Positions 28,242-37,736 are shown, numbered from the stretch's first letter. The stretch is DNA of 64,000 bases from Rugamonas apoptosis (GCF_014042355.1 NZ_JACEZU010000005.1:186001-250000), one strand, 5' to 3'. Made by a program: numbers and translations. The notes: generated by a model not told the origin, from the letters alone.

Positions 28242-29770
28242 GCCTGCTTGCGGCGGAAAATCTCATCGAGCGAACGATGGCGGTCGCCCTTCAAATCGGG
28301 CGCCAGCGCCTCCACCAAGTCGCGCTGCAGCGTGCGCTGGCCCGGCGTGGTGGCATCGGCGATCAGATGGCCCATCGCGTACTTCATCACGTGAGTCGAT
28401 TGCGTGGCCGATTGGCGCAGCGATGCAGTTTTCAAGCGCCCCTGGTCGTATGCCATCAGCGCGTCCGAACTGGCGTTGTCGTCGATCTGGTAATAGTCGT
28501 AGTTCTGGTCTTCCGGCCCGCCATCGAGCCGCAACTGGCCGCCAGGCACGGCTGGCATGTGGTAGCTGGCGTTCAGCTGCGAGCGCTGATGCTGGGCCAC
28601 GAAGCGGTCGCCCTGGCTACGGCCACCGATGCTGGTGCTCTGCGATACCTGATACGAGAAGGCATCGTGCTCACCAGGGCGCATGCGATTAGGCGACTGC
28701 GACGTCTGCGTGATGGCCGCGTCGAAATCGGCCAGACCCGTCAGCAGCGCATGGTCTTCGCCGGACAGCGTCAGCTTGTCGGCGCGGGCGACCTCCGTTG
28801 GCGGCAGGCTGGCCGCGTCGTAGCCGCTATTCATTTCCGCAAACGCATCCTTGAACATGGACACCAGCGACGCATCACCATGCCCGCGCGAGGCGGCCAG
28901 ATCGACCTGCTGCAAATAACTGCCCACCGCCCTGGCCTGCTGGGCCTTGTTGCCCAACGCGGCCGCCTGGCTCATGTCCACGTTGACGTTGACCGCGCCG
29001 GCGGCGCCGCTGAAGCTGACCTTGCGGTGTGCGCCATCGGCGTGCAAGTCCAGCGTCTGCACGGTTTCAGGCACGGTCGCCACCTTGACCACGGTATGCA
29101 AGTCCACCGACGCCAGCACGGCCGGATCGAACGCCAGCAAGCCACCCAGTTTCAGTTGGGGCGGACTCTGCGCGATGCCGTCTATGGCATCCTGAAAAGC
29201 GTCGGTCAGCTTGGCGAGCGCGTCGCGTTCAGCCTGATTCAGGGTGCCGGTGGTCTGCATCTGCACGGCCAGGCCATCGTCGCCGCTGTCGAGCGTCAGT
29301 TTCACTTGTGCCCCGCCTGTGGTGGCGATGGTGAGCGCGACCTGGTTGTCACCCTGGCCGTGCGCGGCGGGTTTGGCCATGGCGGCGGCCGCCACCGGCG
29401 AATACAACTCGGAGCCGGACTGCGGCAGGCGCGCCGCTTGGGTCACATCAGCACCGTCACCATAGAACCGCTCCAGCAAGGCACTGCCCAGCCCATGAAA
29501 GCGTCCACCGACCGAAGGCGCAAAGAAGTTGCGCGCGATCAGCGAGGTGATCTTGTCGCGCGCCGGCGACTCCCACAGCAACGGCGTGGCGTCCGGATCC
29601 GGGCCTTGCACCGCGTCTTGCCGGATGGCGGCCAGACCTTCTGGACTGAGCTTGACAGCGGCAGTTGGTGCCGGAGCATGGGTAGCGGCGGATGCCTGTT
29701 CCAAGGCGAGCGCGGCGGATGGGGCGTACGGCGCGGCACGCCCAGCAGGAATGGCAACGATGGTGGTCAT
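28181..29770 (-). CDS. Hypothetical 529-aa protein, family not recognised
   Basis: The protein starts MTTIVAIPAGRAAPYAPS. It has no signal peptide or membrane helix that I can see. The N-terminus is Ala/Pro-rich, the middle is rich in Ala, Asp and Gln with alternating hydrophobic residues (about 140-260), and the C-terminal third is polar with a Tyr-rich stretch (about 425-435, QNYDYYQIDD). Length and codon pattern support a real gene. A second, truncated copy of its 3' end survives at 24670-24725, so the gene was once duplicated. It lies between two tRNA-Val genes. I cannot assign a function. Confidence 0.7.
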   Translation of the reverse strand: MTTIVAIPAGRAAPYAPSAALALEQASAATHAPAPTAAVKLSPEGLAAIRQDAVQGPDPDATPLLWESPARDKITSLIARNFFAPSVGGRFHGLGSALLERFYGDGADVTQAARLPQSGSELYSPVAAAAMAKPAAHGQGDNQVALTIATTGGAQVKLTLDSGDDGLAVQMQTTGTLNQAERDALAKLTDAFQDAIDGIAQSPPQLKLGGLLAFDPAVLASVDLHTVVKVATVPETVQTLDLHADGAHRKVSFSGAAGAVNVNVDMSQAAALGNKAQQARAVGSYLQQVDLAASRGHGDASLVSMFKDAFAEMNSGYDAASLPPTEVARADKLTLSGEDHALLTGLADFDAAITQTSQSPNRMRPGEHDAFSYQVSQSTSIGGRSQGDRFVAQHQRSQLNASYHMPAVPGGQLRLDGGPEDQNYDYYQIDDNASSDALMAYDQGRLKTASLRQSATQSTHVMKYAMGHLIADATTPGQRTLQRDLVEALAPDLKGDRHRSLDEIFRRKQALEEVAGLVPLQAYGDAFKN

Positions 29771-30127
29771 ACCCGGGACTCCGATCTTCGCGACGAGAAA
29801 AATTGATAATTAATTCAATTTTTCAATTATAGCCAGAGTTGGGGCCTGGAATTCTCAACCTTTCTCCCATCACACCTAAAAACCAGCTCCGGCCCGGGGG
29901 CTGACTCTTCCACCTCAACCGCGCCGGAGCCGCATACTGAACATACGGGCAGAGGGTGATGATCGACGCCGATGGCATCGCGTGGAATGCAATTGCTGGC
30001 GACGCCGCAGGATGAACCGGCAGTCCGCGCCCCAGAATTCATACAGCGGGCGGCATGTGACAGCCAAATCGATCGCCAATACGAAAAAAGGCTTACGGTA
30101 TGAGCCGTAAGCCTTTTTCTAGAATTT
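29771..30127. promoter_or_regulatory. Upstream region of the 529-aa gene and terminator of tRNA-Val copy 2
   Basis: This 357-bp stretch has no convincing ORF. It holds an AT-rich inverted repeat (AAAAATTGA at 29798-29806 and TCAATTTTT at 29815-29823, 8-bp spacer) about 28 bp before the gene start, which may be promoter or operator. The tRNA terminator lies at 30085-30118. The remainder shows nothing recognisable. Confidence 0.5.
30085..30118 (-). terminator. Rho-independent terminator of tRNA-Val copy 2
   Basis: AAAAAGGCTTACGG (30085-30098) and CCGTAAGCCTTTTT (30105-30118) form a perfect 14-bp stem with a 6-nt loop. The minus strand continues with T residues. Confidence 0.9.
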
Positions 30128-30202
30128 TGGTGGGAAGTGCAAGTTTCGAACTTGCGACCCCTGCAGTGTGAATGCAGTGCTCTACCCCTGAGCTAACCTC
30201 CC
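30128..30202 (-). tRNA. tRNA-Val (anticodon CAC), copy 2
   Basis: It has the same 75-nt sequence as 24506-24580, including the encoded CCA and anticodon CAC. It lies 72 bp downstream of dnaQ on the same strand. The upstream flank (30203-30225) resembles that of copy 1, with GATAAT as a possible -10. Confidence 0.97.
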
Positions 30203-30274
30203 GAAGCGGGGCGAATTATCGCATACAACTTTAGGAAAATGGAAGGGCTGCGCCGAAAATTTCCGGAAATTTCC

Positions 30275-30988
30275 TTACGAGCCCTGCGGCGCGCTGATGG
30301 CGCGCCAGATGCAATTGCCTTTGACGGCCTTGTCCAGCCCGTTCAAGGTATCCTCGTGGGCCGCCAGTTCCGCTTCCGACGCGGGCACGACGATGATGTC
30401 GGCCAGGGCCACATGCTCCAGGCTGGCACCACCGGCGCTCACTTCCTCTTCCACATCCATGCCCAGGCTGTTCTGGCCGCGCGTCATGGCCAGGTAGACG
30501 TCGGCCAGCAGCTCCGCATCCAGCAATGCGCCGTGCAGCTTGCGGTGCGAGTTGGAGACGCCGTAGCGGTCGCACAACGCGTCCAGCGAGTTGCGCTTGC
30601 CGGGGTGCAGTTCCTTGGCCTGCACCAGCGTGTCGATCACCTTGCCGACGTGGTCGCTGAAGTCCGGCAGGTTCAGGCGCTTGAACTCGTGGTTCAGGAA
30701 GCCCAGGTCGAACGGCGCGTTATGGATGATGACTTCGGCCCCGGCCACGTAGGCCCGCAGATCCTCGACGATTTCATGAAACTTGGGCTTGTCGCTCAAG
30801 AACTCTGTCGTCAGGCCGTGGACGTTCAATGCGCCCTCTTCCGACTCGCGTTCCGGGTTGATGTAGACGTGATAATTATTACCCGTCAACATGCGGTTGT
30901 GCAGTTCGACACAGCCGATTTCAATGACGCGGTTGCCCAGTTTGGGGTTGATGCCGGTGGTTTCGGTATCGAGTACGATTTGACGCAT
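30275..30988 (-). CDS. dnaQ: DNA polymerase III epsilon subunit (3'-5' proofreading exonuclease)
   Basis: This 237-aa protein has all three exonuclease motifs: DTETTG near residue 7, HNAPFDLGF near 95, and HGALLDAELLADVY near 155 (the HxAxxD type). It removes misincorporated nucleotides in the replicative polymerase core, bound to the alpha subunit. The family length is normal. It is followed by tRNA-Val and preceded by rnhA, in the order dnaQ-tRNA beside rnhA also known in E. coli, where the tRNA is aspV. Confidence 0.95.
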   Translation of the reverse strand: MRQIVLDTETTGINPKLGNRVIEIGCVELHNRMLTGNNYHVYINPERESEEGALNVHGLTTEFLSDKPKFHEIVEDLRAYVAGAEVIIHNAPFDLGFLNHEFKRLNLPDFSDHVGKVIDTLVQAKELHPGKRNSLDALCDRYGVSNSHRKLHGALLDAELLADVYLAMTRGQNSLGMDVEEEVSAGGASLEHVALADIIVVPASEAELAAHEDTLNGLDKAVKGNCIWRAISAPQGS

Positions 30989-31066
30989 GAAGTCTGCCTG
31001 AATGGTCGGTTGCTGAAGCGAGCCGCGCAGTATAGCAAAGCGCGGCCCCGCGCTGCCACATAGGGT

Positions 31067-31507
31067 TTAGCGCTTGCGCACGGAATCGACGCCGCGGTTG
31101 GCCAGCATGTCGGCCCGTTCATTGCCGGGGTGGCCGTTGTGGCCGCGCACCCAGCGCCATTCCACCTGGTGCACGGCCTGGGCCGCGTCCAGCGCCTTCC
31201 ACAAGTCCTCGTTCTTGACCGGCTCCTTGGCCGCCGTCTTCCAGCCGCGCGCCTTCCAGCCGTGTATCCATTCGCTGATGCCTTTTTGCACGTACTGGCT
31301 ATCCGTGTACAGCGTCACGGCACAGGGGCGCTTGAGCGCGTTGAGCGCCTCGATCACTGCCTGCAATTCCATCCGGTTGTTGGTGGTGTTTAATGCGCCG
31401 CCGAAAATTTCCTTTTCCGCCCCATCGGCCACCATCAATGCTCCCCAGCCGCCCGTACCGGGATTGCCCTTGCATGCGCCATCGGCAAAAATATCGACTT
31501 TATCCAT
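31067..31507 (-). CDS. rnhA: Ribonuclease HI
   Basis: This 146-aa protein contains the four-acid active site: Asp in [11 protein letters not shown], Glu in NNRMELQAV, Asp in YTDSQYV, and the last Asp in GNERADMLA. The basic protrusion ([11 protein letters not shown]) that grips RNA-DNA hybrids is present. It degrades RNA in RNA-DNA hybrids during replication. Its ATG overlaps the end of the upstream methyltransferase gene by 8 bp, so the two are translationally linked. Confidence 0.96.
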   Translation of the reverse strand: MDKVDIFADGACKGNPGTGGWGALMVADGAEKEIFGGALNTTNNRMELQAVIEALNALKRPCAVTLYTDSQYVQKGISEWIHGWKARGWKTAAKEPVKNEDLWKALDAAQAVHQVEWRWVRGHNGHPGNERADMLANRGVDSVRKR

Positions 31508-32294
31508 CCTGCTGTTTCCGCCTCTTGTTGGTTACTGGCACGGCCACCGGGGCCGCCGCCGTTCGTTTGGTCCATGCCGGACCGATTAAATGCATGCCCT
31601 TGACGCGCTTGATGGCCTGCACAATATACACGCCGCCCAGATACGGCCACCAGCGCGCGCCCGCATTATCCATGAAGGCGTAGCGGTGCAGCCACTTTTC
31701 CGTACGGCAGGCGGGCGCATAGCAGCCGAAATGGCTCTGGCTGGCGCCCAGGTTCAATAATTTTAACCAGTCGCGCATGCGCGGCATAGAGATCAGCTCC
31801 TGTGCCCGCGGCAGGAAATCCGACCCCGTCACCCGGCCGATGGCCTGGCGCGCGCCCCACAGGCTGGCCGGGTTGAAGCCGCAGATGATCACCTGCCCTT
31901 CCGGAATCAGCACCCGCTCCACTTCGCGCAACACCTGGTGCGGTTCGGCGGAAAATTCCAGCACATGGGGCAGCACCACCAGGTCGAGGCTTTGCGATGC
32001 GAACGGCAATTCCGTGTAATCGAGCGCGACCGCCACCTGGCGCGGCATGTCCTCCGCCGGCACGCCCACGCTGCGGGGCCGCACGCGGTTATCGGCCAGC
32101 CACTGATACGGCATGCGGTTGGCCGCCAGCGCATTAATTTGCGGCATGCCGATCTGCAGGGCGTTGAAACCAAAGATATCCGCCGTCAGATTATCGAGGC
32201 AGGTTTGTTCCCACTCACACAAGTACCTGCCTGCCGGTGTTTGCAGCCAGCCGTCCAGCGCTATAATGGATTGGTCGGATGCAGCGTTATCCAT
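31500..32294 (-). CDS. Class I SAM-dependent methyltransferase, YafS-like
   Basis: Using the ATG at 32294 ([10 protein letters not shown]) gives 264 aa; the longer frame adds only 11 residues and would overlap gloB. It has a methyltransferase type 11 core with [22 protein letters not shown] and [12 protein letters not shown]. The glycine-rich SAM loop is atypical ([13 protein letters not shown] instead of GxGxG), as in the YafS group. The substrate is unknown. It sits between rnhA and the divergent gloB; the same neighbour set occurs in E. coli, which supports the assignment. Its start is only 20 bp from the divergent gloB start. Confidence 0.82.
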   Translation of the reverse strand: MDNAASDQSIIALDGWLQTPAGRYLCEWEQTCLDNLTADIFGFNALQIGMPQINALAANRMPYQWLADNRVRPRSVGVPAEDMPRQVAVALDYTELPFASQSLDLVVLPHVLEFSAEPHQVLREVERVLIPEGQVIICGFNPASLWGARQAIGRVTGSDFLPRAQELISMPRMRDWLKLLNLGASQSHFGCYAPACRTEKWLHRYAFMDNAGARWWPYLGGVYIVQAIKRVKGMHLIGPAWTKRTAAAPVAVPVTNKRRKQQDG

Positions 32295-32314
32295 GTCTAG
32301 CCTTTTGTGACCCA

Positions 32315-33121
32315 ATGACCATCTCAACTCCCCACTCGTTACACGTCCTCACGGTACCTGCTTTTCATGACAACTATCTATGGCTGATACATGATGGCAA
32401 GCATGCCGTTGCGGTCGACCCCGGTGATGCCAAGCCCATCATGGCGGCATTGCAAGAAAACGGCCTCAAGCTTACTGCCATTTTACTCACCCACCACCAC
32501 GCTGACCATATCGGCGGTGTGCCTGCATTATTGCAGCATTATCCGGTTCCTGTTTTCGGACCGCGCAACGAACGCATCGCCGGCGTCACGCTGCCGGTGG
32601 GCGAAGGCAAGCGCATCGAGGTGCCGGGACTGGACTTGCACCTGTCCGTACTGGACGTACCCGGCCACACCATGGGCCACATCGCCTACGTGCGCGAGGC
32701 CACGGACGATGAACCGACCTGGCTGTTCTGCGGCGACACGCTGTTCGCCGGCGGTTGCGGCCGCCTGTTCGAAGGCACGCCGGCGCAGATGATCAGTTCG
32801 CTTGGCAAGCTGGCCGCCCTGCCCGACGACACCAAGGTTTATTGCGCCCACGAGTACACGCTGTCCAACCTGCGCTTCGCGCGCGTGGTGGACCCGGACA
32901 ACGAAGCCCTGCGCGAGCGCGTGGTGGTGGAGACGGACCGGCGCGAGCACAACGTACCCACGGTGCCCAGCACCATCGGCGTGGAAAAGGCCACCAACCC
33001 CTTCCTGCGCTACCGCGATCCCGCCATCGCCGCGCAACTGGTCAAGGCCGACCGGCTGGCGCCGGGCGACACGGCGCTGGCCACCTTCACCGCCTTGCGG
33101 CTGTGGAAGAACGACTTCTGA
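32315..33121 (+). CDS. gloB: Hydroxyacylglutathione hydrolase (glyoxalase II)
   Basis: The start at 32315 ([11 protein letters not shown]) gives 268 aa, normal for glyoxalase II. The metallo-beta-lactamase metal motif [10 protein letters not shown] is intact, followed by [21 protein letters not shown] and [13 protein letters not shown]. It hydrolyses S-D-lactoylglutathione to D-lactate and glutathione in methylglyoxal detoxification. The gene diverges from the methyltransferase with only 20 bp between start codons, so at least one promoter must lie inside the neighbouring coding sequence. Confidence 0.95.
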   Translation: MTISTPHSLHVLTVPAFHDNYLWLIHDGKHAVAVDPGDAKPIMAALQENGLKLTAILLTHHHADHIGGVPALLQHYPVPVFGPRNERIAGVTLPVGEGKRIEVPGLDLHLSVLDVPGHTMGHIAYVREATDDEPTWLFCGDTLFAGGCGRLFEGTPAQMISSLGKLAALPDDTKVYCAHEYTLSNLRFARVVDPDNEALRERVVVETDRREHNVPTVPSTIGVEKATNPFLRYRDPAIAAQLVKADRLAPGDTALATFTALRLWKNDF

Positions 33122-33162
33122 AACAAAGGGGGACGTAACACAATCCCCCCTGCCGCGCACAG

Positions 33163-33200
33163 AAAAAAGGGCAAGCCCGCGTTGACGGACTTGCCCTTTA
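33163..33200. terminator. Bidirectional terminator between gloB and aceB
   Basis: AAAGGGCAAG (33166-33175) pairs with CTTGCCCTTT (33190-33199) around a 14-nt loop, with A/T runs on both sides. It suits the convergent gloB (plus) and aceB (minus). A smaller GGGGGA/TCCCCC hairpin precedes it at 33128-33149. Confidence 0.85.
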
Positions 33201-33237
33201 TCTTGATGCCGCCCCGGAAGGCGGCAATGACATCACC

Positions 33238-34830
33238 TTAGATCTCTTCGTACAGCGGCAGGGTCAGGAACTCCGCGAATGCCGCCGAAGTCGACATTTC
33301 TTCGAAGATCTGGCCAGCGCGCACGTAGGTCGGGCCTTCGCCGCCTGGCGCGTCGCGCTGCACCTTGGCCAGCTCTTCCGGAATCATGGCGCGTACCATT
33401 TCGGCCGTGACCTTGCGGCCATCTTCCAGCACGCCCTTGTCGGAACGGATCCACTGCCACACTTGCGAGCGGCTGATCTCGGCCGTGGCCGCATCTTCCA
33501 TCAGGTTATGGATAGGCACGCAACCGTTGCCGGCCAGCCAGCTACCCAGGTAGTGGATGCCGACGTTGATGTTGTAACGCAGGCCCGCTTCCGTGATCGG
33601 CGCTTCCGGCTTGAAGTCCAGCAGTTCGGCGCGCGTCACGTTGACGTCAGGACGCTGCTTCTCGATCTGGTTAGGCTTGTCGCCCAGCACTTTCTTGAAC
33701 TCGGTCATGGCCAGGTCGACCAGGCCTGGGTGCGCCACCCAGCCACCGTCGTAGCCGTCGGTCGCATCGCGTGCCTTGTCGTTGCGCACGCCGCCCATGG
33801 CCACTTCGTTCTTTTCCGGATCGTTCTTGATCGGGATCAGCGCAGCCATGCCGCCGATGGCTGGCGCGTTGCGCTTGTGGCAGGTCTTCAGCAGCAGCAG
33901 AGCGTAAGCGCGCATGAATGGCGAGGTCATCGTCACCTTGGCGCGGTCGGCCAGGCAGAAGTCCTTGTCCAGCTTGAACTTCTTGATGCAGGAGAAGATG
34001 TAGTCCCAACGGCCGGCGTTCAGGCCCGAGCTGTGTTCGCGCAGTTCGTACAGGATCTCGTCCATCTCGAACGCAGCCAGGATGGTTTCGATCAGCACGG
34101 TGGCCTTGATGGTGCCTTGCGCCAGGCCCAGTTCGTTCTGGGTCATGACGAAGATGTCGTTCCACAGGCGCGCTTCCAGGTGCGATTCCATCTTCGGCAG
34201 GTAGAAGTACGGACCGGCGCCGCGGGCCAGCTGTTCCTTGGCGTTGTGGAACATGAACAGGGCGAAGTCGAAGATACCGCCGGAGATACGCTTGCCGTCG
34301 ACCAGCACATGCTTCTCATCCAGGTGCCAGCCGCGTGGACGCACCACCAGGGTGGCGATCTTGTCGTTCAGCTTGTACGACTTGCCGTTCTGCTCCATCG
34401 AAATGGTGCGGCGCACGGCGTCGAACATATTGATCTGGCCGGTGATCTGGTTGTCCCAGTTCGGGGTGTTCGAATCCTCGAAGTCGGTCATGTAGCTGTC
34501 GGCGCCCGAGTTGAACGCGTTGATGACCATCTTGCGCTCGACCGGACCGGTGATTTCCACGCGGCGGCATTCCAGCGCTTTCGGAATCGGGGCGATCTTC
34601 CAGTCGCCATTGCGGATGTGGGCCGTTTCGGCCAGGAAGTCAGGACGCTCGCCGGCATCCAGGCGCTTGGCGCGGTCCACGCGCACGGCCAGCAGTTCCT
34701 GGCGGCGTGGTTCGAAGGCGCGCGACAGCTTGACCACCAGGGCAAGCGCTTCCGGCGTCAAAATCTGTTCGTAGCCGGGCTTGATCTCGCCCGTAATTTG
34801 CATACCAGCCGGTACGTTGATGGTCGTCAT
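33238..34830 (-). CDS. aceB: Malate synthase A
   Basis: This 530-aa protein has the length of the A form (G is about 720 aa). Family segments include [17 protein letters not shown], the acidic [11 protein letters not shown] region, [12 protein letters not shown], and the signature around [18 protein letters not shown]. It condenses glyoxylate with acetyl-CoA to malate in the glyoxylate shunt, needed on acetate and fatty acids. GGAGAG precedes the ATG. The divergent LysR gene 204 bp away is a plausible regulator. No isocitrate lyase gene is in the window. Confidence 0.96.
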   Translation of the reverse strand: MTTINVPAGMQITGEIKPGYEQILTPEALALVVKLSRAFEPRRQELLAVRVDRAKRLDAGERPDFLAETAHIRNGDWKIAPIPKALECRRVEITGPVERKMVINAFNSGADSYMTDFEDSNTPNWDNQITGQINMFDAVRRTISMEQNGKSYKLNDKIATLVVRPRGWHLDEKHVLVDGKRISGGIFDFALFMFHNAKEQLARGAGPYFYLPKMESHLEARLWNDIFVMTQNELGLAQGTIKATVLIETILAAFEMDEILYELREHSSGLNAGRWDYIFSCIKKFKLDKDFCLADRAKVTMTSPFMRAYALLLLKTCHKRNAPAIGGMAALIPIKNDPEKNEVAMGGVRNDKARDATDGYDGGWVAHPGLVDLAMTEFKKVLGDKPNQIEKQRPDVNVTRAELLDFKPEAPITEAGLRYNINVGIHYLGSWLAGNGCVPIHNLMEDAATAEISRSQVWQWIRSDKGVLEDGRKVTAEMVRAMIPEELAKVQRDAPGGEGPTYVRAGQIFEEMSTSAAFAEFLTLPLYEEI

Positions 34831-35034
34831 GGATGTCTCTCCGTATAAGGTAAAGTGAACTGCTATCCGAAATTATAAGCACTGCTAATCTTGTTGCCAG
34901 CCGAATCTTTTAGTGGGGCGACTCGGTTACATCACGATCTGTTTTCAAGTATATTCACTATTTAGTTATGCAAACAAGACTAAAAATCACTTCATCTTTG
35001 CGTTTTTCTCACAAGTGACGGGCAACGGGCATCC

Positions 35035-35946
35035 ATGGGTCAGTTCAGGCAAATTTCCACCTTCGTCGAAGTCGTTTCCAAGGGCAGCCTGTCGGCCGCG
35101 GCCCGTGCCGAGGGCATCGCGCCGGCCATGATAGGCCGCCGGCTGGACGCACTGGAAGCCCGCCTCGGTGTGAAACTCTTGCAACGCACCACGCGCAAAC
35201 TGGCGCTCACCAACGAGGGCGCCGCCTTCCTGGAGGATTGCCAGCGCATCCTCGCCGAGCTGGAGGACGCGGAATCGGCCGTGGCCGAGCGCAGCGCGCG
35301 CGCCACCGGCCACTTGACCATCTCCGCGCCGGCCGGGTTTGGCCGCCAGCACGTGGCGCCGCTGCTGCCCTCCTTCCTGGCCGAGCATCGGGACGTGCAG
35401 TGCACGCTGAACTTGAATGACCGCGTGGTAGACCTGATCGGTGAAGGAGTGGACGTGGCGATCCGCATCGCCAGCCTGTCGGACTCCAACCTGGTCAGCG
35501 TCAAGCTGGCCGACAACGAACGGGTGTTGGTGGCCGCGCCCGCCTACCTGAAGCGCTACGGCGAACCAAAGACGCTGGCCGAGCTGTCCAAGCACAACTG
35601 CCTGGCCATCAGCAGCGAAGGCAGCCAGCGCGGCTGGACCTTCCGCGACGGCGGCAAGGTCGTCACTTTGAAAGTAACGGGCAATATGGGTTGCAATGAC
35701 GGCCAGGTGCTGCACGACTGGGCGCTGTCCGGCAAGGGCCTGGCCTGGCGTTCAATGTGGGAAGTGGGCAGCGAGATCGAGTCCGGCCAGCTGCAAACGG
35801 TGCTGGACCAGTACTCCGCGCCGGGCAACGACATCTACGCCGTGTTCGCCCAGCGACGCCACCTGCCGCTGCGCATCCGCGCCTTCGTGGATTTCCTGCG
35901 CCACACCTACGCCCAGCCCGACTACTGGCGCAAAGCGTGGAAATAA
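35035..35946 (+). CDS. LysR-family transcriptional regulator
   Basis: This 303-aa protein has an N-terminal winged helix-turn-helix (residues 1-60) with FVEVVSKGSLSAAARAEGIAPAMIGRRLDALE and then LGVKLLQRTTR. A periplasmic-binding-protein-like effector domain follows (about 90-295). It is of the type that often acts from a divergent site. Its neighbour is malate synthase, so control of glyoxylate-shunt expression is possible but unproven. The upstream 204 bp is AT-rich from about 34920 to 35010. Confidence 0.9.
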   Translation: MGQFRQISTFVEVVSKGSLSAAARAEGIAPAMIGRRLDALEARLGVKLLQRTTRKLALTNEGAAFLEDCQRILAELEDAESAVAERSARATGHLTISAPAGFGRQHVAPLLPSFLAEHRDVQCTLNLNDRVVDLIGEGVDVAIRIASLSDSNLVSVKLADNERVLVAAPAYLKRYGEPKTLAELSKHNCLAISSEGSQRGWTFRDGGKVVTLKVTGNMGCNDGQVLHDWALSGKGLAWRSMWEVGSEIESGQLQTVLDQYSAPGNDIYAVFAQRRHLPLRIRAFVDFLRHTYAQPDYWRKAWK

Positions 35947-35975
35947 TGACGAAAACAAAACCTTGAGACGAAAAA

Positions 35976-35998
35976 AAATCCTCGGATACCGAGGATTT
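35976..35998. terminator. Bidirectional terminator between the LysR and cold-shock genes
   Basis: AAATCCTCGG (35976-35985), loop ATA and CCGAGGATTT (35989-35998) form a perfect stem. Eight A residues precede it and T residues follow it, fitting the convergent genes on either side. Confidence 0.9.
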
Positions 35999-36022
35999 CT
36001 TTATGTCGTTTGACTCAGCGTA

Positions 36023-36226
36023 TTACAGTGGCTGAATGTTCGAAGCTTGCTTGCCCTTAGGGCCAGCGGTCACTTCAAAAGAAACACGTTGGTTCTCTTG
36101 CAGCGACTTGAAGCCGGTCGACTGAATCGCCGAGAAGTGAGCGAACAGATCTTCGCCGCCTTCGTCAGGGGTGATAAAGCCGAAACCCTTCGAGTCATTG
36201 AACCATTTTACGATACCAGTTGCCAT
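36023..36226 (-). CDS. CspA-family cold-shock protein
   Basis: This 67-aa single cold-shock domain carries both RNA-binding motifs (KGFGFI and DLFAHFSAI) and ends ASNIQPL. Such proteins melt RNA secondary structure, at low temperature or constitutively. AGGA lies 9 nt before the ATG. A long leader (about 100 nt) precedes the gene, as is typical for cold-inducible members, but whether this copy is cold-inducible cannot be told. Confidence 0.95.
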   Translation of the reverse strand: MATGIVKWFNDSKGFGFITPDEGGEDLFAHFSAIQSTGFKSLQENQRVSFEVTAGPKGKQASNIQPL

Positions 36227-36580
36227 TACAATTCCTATTTCAGTTAAGTTGGGCTTGCGCCCGTGATATCGTTTGAGGCAAGAAAGAAATGACAGACAAA
36301 CTGCACTACTCTTGAATCTAAACGATCCCGCATTATACCCAATTACAAGAGAAAAGCACGTTTTCGAAAAAATAAATACGCGAGGGAGAAAATGACTGTG
36401 AAAACCGATACTTACCGCATTCCCAACCGCCTTTTACCGACCTCAACCTTGCTCTTTTAACAGGTAGCACTGTCACTATAGCCCGAAAATCAGCGTTCGG
36501 ATTGAGATGTATCAAAAAGAATGACTAGCGCGCCACACTTGTTGTTCTCATCACTACGCTTGCCACGATAGCCGCCACGC
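36227..36580 (-). promoter_or_regulatory. Cold-shock gene leader and promoter region
   Basis: This 354-bp stretch has no gene. A perfect TATAAT (-10) lies on the minus strand at 36337-36332. A start near 36325 would give a leader of about 100 nt, a length typical of cspA-type transcripts that refold with temperature. No convincing -35 is seen. The part beyond 36400 holds nothing recognised. Confidence 0.55.
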
Positions 36581-36934
36581 CTACCACGACGGCGCGCGCG
36601 GATCGCGGGCCGCCCACCGCAGCAAGGCGTCGACCTGATCGGCGACGGCCGGCCACTCGGCCTGGCCGGCCAGCACGGCCCGCATCTGCTGCTCCACGTT
36701 GCGGCAATATTGGCCCAGCGTGCCATAGCCGAAGGTGCCGGCGGTACCGGCCACGCCATGCAGCAATTCATGCAATTCATGCAGATGGGCGGCGTCAGGA
36801 CCATCCGGGCCATCGGCGCGGCAGGCCGCCAGCGCGCGCGTGATCTTGTCCAGGGTCACGGGCACGGTGGCGGCGAACTTGTCGCACAGCGCCTGCATGC
36901 GGGCGCGGAATTCCTGGTCGGTGACGGTCGCCAT
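36581..36934 (-). CDS. Histidine phosphotransfer (Hpt) domain protein
   Basis: The ATG at 36934 (MATVTDQEFRARM) gives 117 aa. The upstream in-frame extension lies inside upp and is rejected. It is a single all-helical Hpt domain with the phospho-accepting His in LHELLHGVAGTAGTFG, and a typical downstream helix (LGQYCRNVEQQM). Hpt proteins relay phosphate between a hybrid kinase and a response regulator; neither partner is adjacent. It begins 10 bp after upp and is likely cotranscribed with it. Confidence 0.8.
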   Translation of the reverse strand: MATVTDQEFRARMQALCDKFAATVPVTLDKITRALAACRADGPDGPDAAHLHELHELLHGVAGTAGTFGYGTLGQYCRNVEQQMRAVLAGQAEWPAVADQVDALLRWAARDPRAPSW

Positions 36935-36944
36935 GGGACGCGCA

Positions 36945-37598
36945 TCAGCCCTTGGTGCCGAAAATACGATCGCCGGCGTCGCCCAGGCCCGGCACGATGT
37001 AAGCATGGTCGTTCAGGTGCGAATCGAGCGAGGCACAGTAGATCTTCACCCCCGGGTGGGCGTTCTGGAACACGGTGATGCCTTCCGGCGCGGCCACCAG
37101 GGCCAGGAAGATGATCTGCTCATCCTTCACGCCGCGCGACTTGAGCACGTCCACCGCGTGCACCGCCGAATTGCCGGTCGCCACCATCGGGTCGCACAGG
37201 ATGAAGGTGCGCTCGGCCAGGTCGGGCAGGCGCACCAGGTATTCCACCGGCTGGTGGGTGTCCGGGTCGCGGTAGACGCCGATGTGGCCCACGCGGGCCG
37301 ACGGGATCAAGTTCAGCAAGCCATCGCTCATGCCGATGCCGGCGCGCAGCACGGGCACGATGGCCAGTTTCTTGCCGGCGATGACAGGAGCGTCCAGCGT
37401 CATCAACGGGGTTTCGATGGTGCGGGTGGTCAGCGGCAGGTCGCGCGTGATCTCATACCCCATCAGCAACGTGATTTCCTTCAACAGCTCGCGGAACGTG
37501 CGCGTGGACGTGTCCTTGGCGCGCATGTGGCTCAGTTTGTGCTGGATCAGGGGATGGTTGGTGATGAACAGGTTGGGGAAACGCGGATCTTGTTTCAT
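36945..37598 (-). CDS. upp: Uracil phosphoribosyltransferase
   Basis: This 217-aa protein has normal length. It shows [10 protein letters not shown] near the N-terminus, [14 protein letters not shown], the PRPP-binding loop [12 protein letters not shown], and the C-terminal uracil-binding region [13 protein letters not shown]. It salvages uracil to UMP using PRPP. An Hpt gene follows closely on the same strand, an unusual partner for a salvage enzyme. Confidence 0.96.
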   Translation of the reverse strand: MKQDPRFPNLFITNHPLIQHKLSHMRAKDTSTRTFRELLKEITLLMGYEITRDLPLTTRTIETPLMTLDAPVIAGKKLAIVPVLRAGIGMSDGLLNLIPSARVGHIGVYRDPDTHQPVEYLVRLPDLAERTFILCDPMVATGNSAVHAVDVLKSRGVKDEQIIFLALVAAPEGITVFQNAHPGVKIYCASLDSHLNDHAYIVPGLGDAGDRIFGTKG

Positions 37599-37736
37599 TG
37601 TTATGAGCTCGCTGTTGGTCGACGGAGGCCCTCATTCCCAGGGGTACGGGACGGGGCACGCTGCGTCATCGGTTGTAAGCCGCATTATCCCAGCCCGCAC
37701 ACCATCATGGAACCGTTTCCCGAAAATTAATTCCGC

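Noticed and set aside
24506..30202. The two tRNA-Val genes as attL/attR of an integrative element
   Set aside because: Integration normally duplicates only the 3' part of a tRNA. Here both genes are complete with their own promoters and terminators, and no integrase is present. A tandem duplication explains the data better.
36490..36813. 107-aa minus-strand frame overlapping the Hpt gene
   Set aside because: It is another frame of the Hpt coding region with no start signal and Cys/Met/Arg-rich content. The 117-aa Hpt frame has a recognisable domain.
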